Source: Phycisphaerales bacterium UBA1161 (lineage in GTDB: Bacteria; Planctomycetota; Phycisphaerae; Tepidisphaerales; Tepidisphaeraceae). From it: DNA of 50,535 nucleotides. Of this stretch, positions 26,927-34,994 are shown one piece after another. A program made the translations under genes and the position numbers. The notes below the pieces were generated by a model. That model did not search any database. It had not been told where the DNA came from and was given only the letters and a program-made list of their open reading frames with translations. The stretch spans positions 1 through 50,535 of the forward strand of contig DBZL01000039.1 in the NCBI GenBank assembly GCA_002311745.1. Reading direction: 5' to 3'. Positions within the stretch are counted from its first letter, which is position 1. Each line of letters opens with the position of its first letter.

Positions 26927-29398
26927 ATGAGTGCGACGGATCCCCCCGCTCTGGATCGCGACAAGGCCACCGCGGCGCCGGCGGACCATGGGCTTAAGGG
27001 GCGCACGGCGTGGGGCGCGGCCCTGGCGTTGCTGCTGCTGTTTCAACTGAGCCTGTACGTGCCGTGGATCACGTCGCTTCCGCCCGACGATTTGGATGCA
27101 TCGTGGTTGCTGCTCCTGCACTGGGCGCACGTGCATCGCTTGGCCTTTGGCAAAGACGTTGTCTTCACGTTCGGCCCGTGGGGATTCATCTTGCAGGGAT
27201 ATTTCCCGGAGACCTATGGCTTTCTGGTCGGCGGGTGGGCGCTGTTCACGATCGCCTTGTTTGGCGGCTTGGTGGAATTGGCCAAGCGGCTGACCCCGCG
27301 GCGATGGGCGGCGGCGCTGTGGATGGCGGCGGTGATTGCTCTGGCGGGATCAAGCCCCGTGGACGCGCGGATTTATGCGGTCAGTCTGGTGCTGCTGGTG
27401 TTGCATTTTTGCGCGGACGACCGGCCGCTGACGTGGGCGAAAATCGTGCTGGTGCTGGCGATGGCGCTGAGCAGCCAGATGAAATTCACGATGGCCTTGA
27501 CGGCCCTGATGGTGCTGATGACGGTCAGCGTGGAGACGCTGTGGCGGCGGCGGCGGCGGGCGCCGTGGTTGCTGCTGATTTTTCTGTTGGCGTACCTGGG
27601 TCTGTGGCTGGCGGCGAATCAGCCGCTGGGAAACCTGGGTCCCTACCTGGCCTGGTCGTGGGAGGTGGCCAGGGGATACACCCAGGGAGAAGCCAGCACC
27701 AACGACAGGGTGACGCCGGCCTTGCTGTTCCTTGCCTGCTGTCTGCCGCTGTTTGTCGCGCTGGGGCTGATCCACCCGTGGCGAGCCAAACCCGCCAAGC
27801 GCGTCGCCGTGGAGGGCCCGCCTCTGACGGCGGTCAAGAGCCTGCTGGGCGCGGCGGCTCTGGCGGGCGTGCTGCTGATGATTTTCAAGGTCGGCTATGT
27901 CCGGCATGACGAGCACGAAATAACCGCCACCAGTGCGCTGGCGGTGCTGTGGCTGCTGTACGCAGCGGCGATCTGGCCTCGGTTGCCGTCGCGGGTCGGG
28001 CAGATTCTGGTGGGGCTTGGGGTGGCCGGTTCGCTGAGTTTGGCGTGGTATTCGCAGCAGGTTTATGGTCACCGGTCGCTGGCCGGGCTGCTGGCGGAAA
28101 CCGTCACCGCGCTGCCCCGGCGTGCAGAGGCGGCGGGTCAGTGGATGACCCGCAGTTCGGCGGTGCACGAGTGGTATGACCAGAGCGTCCAACCGTTTCG
28201 CCGGCACCCGTTGCCGGTCGTGCGGGGCAGCGTTGACATTCTGCCCTATGGACAAGACGCCCTGATCGCGGAGGGACTGGATTGTCGATCCCTGCCGGTG
28301 CTGGGCAGCTATTTGGCGTACACCTCGCGGCTGGCGCAACTGAACGCGGATTTCCTGGCCGGCCCGCTGGCTCCCGGCACGATCTTGTACAACGTCTGCC
28401 CGATCGAATATCACTATGCATCGCAGGAAGATGCGCTGGCGTTGCCGCTGCTCTTGACGCTTTACGACGTCGAGGCGTACCAGCAGGGGTTGGTGGTGCT
28501 GCGGCGATCGCCCCACCCGCGGAACTTCACCTTGATTCCCATAGATCAGCACATGGGCCAACTGGTGCCTTGGCAGGCGGTGCCGCAGTCCAGCGACCCG
28601 ATCTGGGTGCGCATCGGCGTGGAAATGACCCCCATGGGCAAGCTAAGGCAGGCCGTTTACAAAGTGCCGCCGATATTGATTGGGATCAAGACCGCCGATG
28701 GGCAGGTGCGGGTCTTCCGTCTGATGCCGTATGAAGCCGAAAGCGGATTTCTGCTCTCGCCGCTGATTTCCGACCCGCTGTCGCTGGCGCTGTTGGGCGG
28801 GAACGACTGGGCCGAAACATCGGAAAAATCGCGGGTGACGCAAATCGCCGTGGCGGTGGGGACGGACAGCGGCAAATCCTCGGCGTACGAGCCGCAATAC
28901 TGGATGGCATTTTCGCGGCTGCAGTTTGCCCATCGGGACCTGTCCCAGGTGCCGGGGATCGCCGAGGAATTGCGCTTTCGCCGATTGGTGTCGGAGTTTG
29001 TGATTCTGCACGCCGACGCCGTGCCGCAGATCAGCTCCGACAGCGGCAAAACGGTGTATTTGGCGCCGGCGGCGTGCACGCTTCTGGTGAGTCTGCCGCC
29101 GGGGAAGAGCATCGTCCACCTGGGTTTTGGAATGCTGGCGAGCTCGTACCGCGAGGGAAAAACGGATGGCGTGGAATTTCGGGTCGTTGCGATCAGAAAG
29201 GTCACGCCGCGGGGCGTGGAAGGCGACGTGATCTGGAGGCGACGGCTGGATCCGCTCAACGTGGAGGCCGATCGCGGACCGCAGCAGGTGGATCTTTCCC
29301 TTCCAGAGCCGGCGCCGGGCGGCTTGACTTTGCAAACCGTGCCGGGCCCAAGCCACACCGCCAGTCTCTCGTACTGGACGGACATCCAATTCCGTTAA
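26927..29398 (+). CDS. Array A5: large polytopic membrane protein, GT-C-like (long form)
   Basis: 823 residues from the ATG at 26927. It carries the array A features: DASW loop, VFTFGPWGF, GYVRHDEHE, a soluble domain and the C-terminal beta-sandwich-like domain (LGFGML, TDGVEFRVV, RRLDP, TASLSYWTDIQFR). It shares an IHPWRA segment after the sixth or seventh helix with A1 but not with A3. The soluble domain is the most divergent of the five: PVLGSYLAYTS replaces PRPVFQSY, and ASQEDALALPLLL replaces the SQEDALSWP form. It is the last gene of the plus-strand run and its stop is 11 nt from the stop of convergent B5. Confidence 0.75.
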   Translation: MSATDPPALDRDKATAAPADHGLKGRTAWGAALALLLLFQLSLYVPWITSLPPDDLDASWLLLLHWAHVHRLAFGKDVVFTFGPWGFILQGYFPETYGFLVGGWALFTIALFGGLVELAKRLTPRRWAAALWMAAVIALAGSSPVDARIYAVSLVLLVLHFCADDRPLTWAKIVLVLAMALSSQMKFTMALTALMVLMTVSVETLWRRRRRAPWLLLIFLLAYLGLWLAANQPLGNLGPYLAWSWEVARGYTQGEASTNDRVTPALLFLACCLPLFVALGLIHPWRAKPAKRVAVEGPPLTAVKSLLGAAALAGVLLMIFKVGYVRHDEHEITATSALAVLWLLYAAAIWPRLPSRVGQILVGLGVAGSLSLAWYSQQVYGHRSLAGLLAETVTALPRRAEAAGQWMTRSSAVHEWYDQSVQPFRRHPLPVVRGSVDILPYGQDALIAEGLDCRSLPVLGSYLAYTSRLAQLNADFLAGPLAPGTILYNVCPIEYHYASQEDALALPLLLTLYDVEAYQQGLVVLRRSPHPRNFTLIPIDQHMGQLVPWQAVPQSSDPIWVRIGVEMTPMGKLRQAVYKVPPILIGIKTADGQVRVFRLMPYEAESGFLLSPLISDPLSLALLGGNDWAETSEKSRVTQIAVAVGTDSGKSSAYEPQYWMAFSRLQFAHRDLSQVPGIAEELRFRRLVSEFVILHADAVPQISSDSGKTVYLAPAACTLLVSLPPGKSIVHLGFGMLASSYREGKTDGVEFRVVAIRKVTPRGVEGDVIWRRRLDPLNVEADRGPQQVDLSLPEPAPGGLTLQTVPGPSHTASLSYWTDIQFR

Positions 29399-29409
29399 GA
29401 GCGTGTGGT

Positions 29410-31215
29410 TCAGCGCTGCAGAGTAAAGGCGCCGTCGAGCAACGACAGCTTGGCGGTATCCGAATCCAATGCCCAGGCGGCGATGCGAAGGGATCGGGGC
29501 TGCGGCGGCAGGCGATCCAGGGAGATGGTCGCTGAAAAGCCGGACAAGCGGGCCGGGTCGTCCTGGGCCAACTCATACCGCGGCAGGTCCGTGCGCGCGA
29601 TGGTGAAAATGATGGACTGGCCGTCTTCGTTGTCGTAGGTGAGAACCACGGCGTCGGCGGGCTGGTGGGTTTGCCCATCAATCGCCCATCCGGTGACGGT
29701 GATGTCGGCGGCGCCCGCGGGGGGGCTGGTCGGCGAGCCGGGGTGTTGGATGCGGCCGCGCAGCTTGGCGGCCTGGCCTGCATCCTTTTGGGCGATGTCC
29801 GAACTGACCAGAGGCGGCTGAAGATAGCCGATCTGATTCAAGGCGTTGGCCTGCTGCGGCAACTGCCAGGGTTCGTAGAAGACAAAACCGAGCTGAGGAT
29901 TGTGAGGAAAGAGATTCACCAGGAGCAGGGCCGCCTTTTCCAGACGGCGACTGAGACGGGTGGATCGAGAGTCGCGAATCGCCGGCCCAAAAGCCAGGAC
30001 CTCCAGGACAATCATGACGGCCGCCAAGAGAACGGGCAGTTGGACCCAAAGGCGCTGCCGTCCCAGGGCCCGCTTTTGCCGCAGGTCCTGGGCGATCATG
30101 GGCAGGAGATTGATCAGAGCGATGGGGACATAAATGGCGTAGGTGACATAGCGGGAACTGAGGGCCTGTGGTGGGCCGAAGCCGGCTCGAAACAGGGCGG
30201 CAATCGAGCCGCTGAAAATGCCGTAGGCGCCGACCGCCAGCCAAAGGATCATGCGGTCGCACAAGGGGCGTTGTGCGTGCCGCCGGCAGTGGAGGAAGTA
30301 AATCAGGGCAATGCCCAAGAGGGTGCAGAGGATGTCGCCGCAGAGGATGGCGGTGCCGGGCCAGGAGTCGGCCGGGCCGTAGTCCAGGGAGACGCCGACG
30401 AAAGCGAGGTTGTACAGGCAGATGGTCAGGAGATTGGCGGTGTAAGGGTGCGAGCCGCGATGCGGAGGCGGGAGGTAGTGATAGGCATAGAGCGCGGCGC
30501 TAGCGGCAAAGCCGGCGATCCAGATCAGGAGCATGGGGGTTTTGGAATGGGCGCTGCCGCGGGACGATGAAAAGAACACAAGTCCGGCCAGGGGCCAGGC
30601 GAGAAATCCGTTGCCCGAGCTGTAGCTGGCGGCCGTCGCCAGGAGCATGCAAATGAGCAGCTTGGTCCAAGGGGGCAAGGCCCAGCGTGCAGCCAGGATG
30701 CTCAGGAGGACGAAAAAGCTGGGCATCACGTTGACCAGGCCCATGCCCCAGAGCAAGTTTTCGTGCTGGGCGGGGGTGAAGATCAGCAGGTTGCACAAGA
30801 ACCAAAGCAGCAACCCCCCACCGACGCCGCGGGATTGCCGCCCGGCATCCGGCTCGGCAGGATCGCCGGCGGTTCGGCGGCACAGGCCCAGGACGACCAG
30901 GGAGGTGGCGCAGAGGATGACCCATTCAAACAGCAGATTGGCGATGTTGTTCCAATGAGTCAGGGGCGTCAGAAGAACCAGAAACAACCGGGGGATAAGA
31001 ATGCGATGCTCGTTATGCTGGGCGAACAAGTCGGCCAGCGTGAGCTGATGCTGGTGGGCCTTGACCAGCATTGGGCCGATGTCCGGCGCCCACTCATCCC
31101 AATAGTGAAAATTCACGCCGTACTGGTAGACCCAAACCAGGGGCACGACCGCCGGCGAGGCGGCCAGCAGGAGCCAAAGCCATCGCGTTCGGGATGTTGT
31201 CATGCGGAGGTGCAT
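29410..31215 (-). CDS. Array B5: polytopic membrane protein, GT-C-like
   Basis: 601 residues, last gene of the minus-strand run. Loop 1 after the first helix carries the array B signature DEW (40-42) and AQHNEHR (65-71). Further conserved segments are LWFLCNLLIFTPAQHENLLWG, YSSGNGFLAWPL and SSRYVTYAIYVPIAL. About ten membrane helices are followed by a C-terminal domain of about 120 residues with VTGWAIDG, ADAVVLTYDNEDG, SIIF and AAWALDSDT. The family is unrelated in sequence to array A by eye. GT-C enzymes carry catalytic acidic residues in this first external loop, so DEW may be catalytic; this is inference. Start could also be the ATG at 31203 (MTTSRTRW). Confidence 0.75.
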   Translation of the reverse strand: MHLRMTTSRTRWLWLLLAASPAVVPLVWVYQYGVNFHYWDEWAPDIGPMLVKAHQHQLTLADLFAQHNEHRILIPRLFLVLLTPLTHWNNIANLLFEWVILCATSLVVLGLCRRTAGDPAEPDAGRQSRGVGGGLLLWFLCNLLIFTPAQHENLLWGMGLVNVMPSFFVLLSILAARWALPPWTKLLICMLLATAASYSSGNGFLAWPLAGLVFFSSSRGSAHSKTPMLLIWIAGFAASAALYAYHYLPPPHRGSHPYTANLLTICLYNLAFVGVSLDYGPADSWPGTAILCGDILCTLLGIALIYFLHCRRHAQRPLCDRMILWLAVGAYGIFSGSIAALFRAGFGPPQALSSRYVTYAIYVPIALINLLPMIAQDLRQKRALGRQRLWVQLPVLLAAVMIVLEVLAFGPAIRDSRSTRLSRRLEKAALLLVNLFPHNPQLGFVFYEPWQLPQQANALNQIGYLQPPLVSSDIAQKDAGQAAKLRGRIQHPGSPTSPPAGAADITVTGWAIDGQTHQPADAVVLTYDNEDGQSIIFTIARTDLPRYELAQDDPARLSGFSATISLDRLPPQPRSLRIAAWALDSDTAKLSLLDGAFTLQR

Positions 31216-31242
31216 CGTGGATTTCCCGCGTCGGCGCGGGTT

Positions 31243-33063
31243 TCATTTTGCCGGCGGCGGGCGTTGCAGCGACACAACGCCGTCAAGTGGTACGGCTTTG
31301 CCAAAATCCACATTGAGCGTCCAGGCGGCGACGCGCGTGGTCTTAAGCTGCGGCGGCAACAGCGTCGCGGGGCAAGCGGCGTACCAGCCGCTGGACTGAT
31401 AATCGGGGCCGAGTTTTTGCGCCACGTCATCGCGCGCCACGCCGACGCCGGCGGCTGCGAAAATGATCGGCCGATGCTCCTCGTTCTCGTAGGTCAAAAA
31501 CACGGCGTCGGCCTGGCGGCCGCTGTGCGGGAAATACGCCCAGCCGAGCATGTGGATCATTCCATCGGCACTTTGATCGACTTTCTCGAGGCGGCCGACG
31601 GTGTCGCTCACGCGATCGGGGTCCGTCTGGCGAATGGCCTGGGCGTCGGCGCCGGCGATCAGGGGGGGATGCAAATACCCCATCGCGCTTAAAGCGCGAG
31701 CTTCTTCAATCAGAACGCTCGGGGCGAAGTAAACCAACTTGGGGATCCTTGGGTTGTCCGGCAGAACATTGACCAGCATCAGGGCGGCCTTGTTCTGGCG
31801 GCGGACGAGCTGGGTCGAGGCGCAATGCTGGATGATGGCGGGATAACTGATGCATTGCATGACGATGATGGCCCTGGCCAGAAACGCCGGAATCTGAATC
31901 CACAAGCGGTCACGCCCAAAGGCCCGGCGCCGCTGCATGTCGCAGCACACCAATGACACCAACATGATCAAGGCGACGGGAAGATACAGCGAGTAGCTGA
32001 CGTATCGCGAGCTCAGCGCGTACCGCGTTCCGAACGCGGCGCGGAAGAGCGAAGCGATCAAGCCGCTGAGAATCGCGAAAGCGGCGACGACGAGCCAGAG
32101 GATCATGCGATCGGCCAGATCGCGGCGGCCGGCCCGCCGGCAATGGACGAAGTGCGCCAATGCCCCCAGGAACAAGAGGAACATCACGGCGCTGGCGCAC
32201 GTGGCGACAATCATGGCGGTGGAATAGTCGCCGCCGACGTACTGCGAACCGCCCATGAACACGACGTAGAAGCTCAGGATCGCAAGCGGGTCGGTGGCGA
32301 TGGGCGGATGTCCGACGTGGGTTGGCTTGGTGTAATGGACGAAGTACAGCGCGACGCCGAGAACGAACAGGGCCGTGGCCAAGACGAGGGGCCATCGGCG
32401 GGCCCTGAACTGCGTCCGCGTCCACGCGCCGGCGAAAAAGAGGATCAGCAGCGGCCAAGCGAGGATGCCATTGCCCGAGGAGTACAGGTCCGCCAGCGCC
32501 ATCAGGGCGCAGAGGCTCAGCTTCCACGCCGGGCGCAGGCTCGAACCCGCGATCAAGAGCGTCAGGAAAACCAAAAGCGTCGGGAGAAAGTTGGCGACGC
32601 AGATCCCCGACAACCAGTTCTCGTGCTGCGCGGAGGTGAAGATCATGACGTTGCACAAGAACCACAGCGCAAGGGCGCGTCGGCTCAGGGAAGGCGTGCC
32701 GTCGGCCGGCTCGGCCGTGGTCCTGCAAATCAAGGCAAGCACGCATGCCGAGGTGGCGCAGACGATGGCCCAGCCCAAGAGCAAATCACCGACGTCGTTC
32801 CAATGCGTGGCGGTGTTGAACAGCAGATAGACCAGTCGCGGGATGAAGATGCGATGCTCGTTGTGCTGGGCGAGCAGATCGGCCAGCGTCAGTTGATGCT
32901 GGTGAGCCTTGACGTACATGCCGGCCAGTCCGGGATCCCATTCATCGTAGTAAGGGAAGTCGACGCCGTAGCGGAGGATGAGCACCAGGGGAAAGATCGC
33001 CGGCGAGGCGGCCAGCAGGAGCCAAAGCCAACGCGTTCTGGATGTTGTCATGCCGATGTGCAT
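31243..33063 (-). CDS. Array B4: polytopic membrane protein, GT-C-like
   Basis: 606 residues with the B-type helices, DEW and AQHNEHR in loop 1, ALWFLCNVMIFTSAQHENW, YSSGNGILAWPL and SSRYVSYSLYLPVAL, then the C-terminal domain with LGWAYFPHSG, ADAVFLTYENEEH, PIIF, SGWYA and AAWTLNVDFGK. Its 5' end is nearly the same as that of B3: 32963-33021 is identical to 34867-34925 over 59 nt. The distance from the stop codon to the MTTS codon of B5 is 39 nt, as at the other junctions. The start could be the ATG 12 nt further in (33051). Confidence 0.75.
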   Translation of the reverse strand: MHIGMTTSRTRWLWLLLAASPAIFPLVLILRYGVDFPYYDEWDPGLAGMYVKAHQHQLTLADLLAQHNEHRIFIPRLVYLLFNTATHWNDVGDLLLGWAIVCATSACVLALICRTTAEPADGTPSLSRRALALWFLCNVMIFTSAQHENWLSGICVANFLPTLLVFLTLLIAGSSLRPAWKLSLCALMALADLYSSGNGILAWPLLILFFAGAWTRTQFRARRWPLVLATALFVLGVALYFVHYTKPTHVGHPPIATDPLAILSFYVVFMGGSQYVGGDYSTAMIVATCASAVMFLLFLGALAHFVHCRRAGRRDLADRMILWLVVAAFAILSGLIASLFRAAFGTRYALSSRYVSYSLYLPVALIMLVSLVCCDMQRRRAFGRDRLWIQIPAFLARAIIVMQCISYPAIIQHCASTQLVRRQNKAALMLVNVLPDNPRIPKLVYFAPSVLIEEARALSAMGYLHPPLIAGADAQAIRQTDPDRVSDTVGRLEKVDQSADGMIHMLGWAYFPHSGRQADAVFLTYENEEHRPIIFAAAGVGVARDDVAQKLGPDYQSSGWYAACPATLLPPQLKTTRVAAWTLNVDFGKAVPLDGVVSLQRPPPAK

Positions 33064-33146
33064 CGTGGATTTTCCGCGCTGGGGCGGATGTCATTTTGTC
33101 GGCGGCGCCGGGCGTTAAAACCTTACGGCGCCCATATAAGAGGCGC

Positions 33147-34970
33147 TCATCGCTGGACGGTGTAACCGCCGCTGAGGTGGACGGCTTTGCCGGTGTCGGC
33201 ATCGAGCGCCCAAGCGGTGACGTGCATGACTTTGAGCCCCTGCGGCAACAGCGAAGCGGGATACGAGGCGTACCACCCGCACCACGCGTAGTCGGGACCG
33301 AGTTTTTCGACGATGTCCTCCCGTCTCATACCCGTTCGAGCGGCCGCGAAAATGATCGGCTGGTGTTGTTCGTTGTCATAGGTGAGAAAGACGGCATCGG
33401 CCCATTGGCCGGTTCGTGGGCAAAACGCCCAGCCGGTCGTATTCACCGTGCCATCGGAGCCTTGCTCAGCCTGATCAAGCCCTCCGATAAAGTCGTCCTT
33501 GTGGGCCGGATCGGTTTGGCGAATCAACTCGGCGTTGTTGCTGTCGATCAGCGGCGGGTGCACATAGCCCATGTCATTCAAAATGCGGGCTTCTTCAACC
33601 AGAACGGCCGGCGTCTGGTAAATGAGGCTCTTGATCTGGGGATTGCCCGGCAGCACCTTGGCCAACAGTAACGTGGCCTTGGCCTGGCGGCGGTCCATGC
33701 GCCAGATGGGGTAGAAACGCAGGGATGGAGCAAAACACAGCACGTGCAGCACGATCATGGCCGCGATCAGGACGCCGGGGGCCTGGATCCATAACCGAGT
33801 GGTCCCCAGTGCCTGGCGGCGACTCAAATCCGCAAAAACCGCCGGCAGCAACATCACCAGCGCCAGCGGAACGTACAGGGCATAGCTGACGTAACGCGAG
33901 CTCAGAGCCTGCTGCGTTCCGATTCCGGCGCGAAAGAACGAGGCAATGAAACCGCTCAATAAACCGTAACCCGCGACCGCCAGCCAGACGATCATGCGGT
34001 CGGCCAGTTCGCGGCGACCGGTCCGTCGGGCATACAAGCAGTACCCAGCCATTGCGGCAAGCAAGAACAGCAACGCCGATCCGATGGTGATGCCGGCCGG
34101 CACTGGCGGATATTGGGTCCCGGTGCACAGCGGCCCCCCGACAAACACCAGGGTGTACAGGAAGATCGCCGTCGGATCGCTCGACATGTTGTGCGCCCCA
34201 GCGTGCGTCGGCTCGGTGTAATGGATGAAGTACAGCCCGATCGCCGCAAGAAACACCGCAAGACAGGTGGCCATGGTCCAGCGGTGGGTCTTGAGCAGTT
34301 GGCGCGATGAACCGGCCAGCACCAGCGCCACCAGCGGCCCGCATAGAATCCCGTTGCCCGACGAATAGATCGCCGCCACCGCCACCACCGTGCAAATCCC
34401 CAGCTTCCAACCCATCGGCAAGCTCGAGCACGCAATAACCAGTGCCAGGAACAGCAGGAGCGTGGGCACCTGATTCGCCAGGCCGATGCCCCACAGCCAG
34501 TTCTCGGATTGATCCGGCGAAAAGATCAGCAGGTTGCACAGAAACCACAAAAAAATCGTGCGGCCGTCGCGGAAGGCAAAGCCTCCGCTGAGCGAGGGGG
34601 CCTGGTCATCCGTCTGGCCGGCGGTTTTATGGATCAGCCACAAAACGCACAGGGATGTGCAGCAGACGATCCCCCAGGCAAACACCAAATCGCCGACGTC
34701 GTTCCAGTGCGTGGCGGTATTCAGCAGCAGGTAAAGCAGGCGTGGAATCAGCACGCGATGCTCGTTGTGCTGGGCCAGCAGGTCGGCCAGCGTGAGCTGA
34801 TGCTGGTGGGCCTTTATGTACATCCCAGCCAGGCCGGGATCCCATTCATCCCAAAAGGGCATGTCCACGCCGTAGCGGAGGATGAGCACCAGGGGAAAGA
34901 TCGCCGGCGAGGCGGCCAGCAGGAGAGCAAGCCAACGCGTTCTGGATGTTGTCATGCCGAGGGGCAGCAT
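33147..34970 (-). CDS. Array B3: polytopic membrane protein, GT-C-like, shortened tail
   Basis: 607 residues. The ATG at 34970 has a good Shine-Dalgarno (AAGGA, 6 nt spacing), supporting the outer start in this family. Features: DEW and AQHNEHR loop, FLWFLCNLLIFSPDQSENWLWG, YSSGNGILCGPL, SSRYVSYALYVPLAL, and the C-terminal domain with TGWAFCPRTGQWADAVFLTYDNEQHQ, CGWYA and TAWALDADTGK. It ends at GGYTVQR. The sequence for the longer ...PPTK-type tail of B1 and B2 survives downstream as non-coding DNA, and the old stop position (33091-33093) still lies 39 nt before the B4 MTTS codon. So the present stop is a later change. Confidence 0.75.
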   Translation of the reverse strand: MLPLGMTTSRTRWLALLLAASPAIFPLVLILRYGVDMPFWDEWDPGLAGMYIKAHQHQLTLADLLAQHNEHRVLIPRLLYLLLNTATHWNDVGDLVFAWGIVCCTSLCVLWLIHKTAGQTDDQAPSLSGGFAFRDGRTIFLWFLCNLLIFSPDQSENWLWGIGLANQVPTLLLFLALVIACSSLPMGWKLGICTVVAVAAIYSSGNGILCGPLVALVLAGSSRQLLKTHRWTMATCLAVFLAAIGLYFIHYTEPTHAGAHNMSSDPTAIFLYTLVFVGGPLCTGTQYPPVPAGITIGSALLFLLAAMAGYCLYARRTGRRELADRMIVWLAVAGYGLLSGFIASFFRAGIGTQQALSSRYVSYALYVPLALVMLLPAVFADLSRRQALGTTRLWIQAPGVLIAAMIVLHVLCFAPSLRFYPIWRMDRRQAKATLLLAKVLPGNPQIKSLIYQTPAVLVEEARILNDMGYVHPPLIDSNNAELIRQTDPAHKDDFIGGLDQAEQGSDGTVNTTGWAFCPRTGQWADAVFLTYDNEQHQPIIFAAARTGMRREDIVEKLGPDYAWCGWYASYPASLLPQGLKVMHVTAWALDADTGKAVHLSGGYTVQR

Positions 34971-34994
34971 GGATATTCCTTCCAGCGGCGGACG

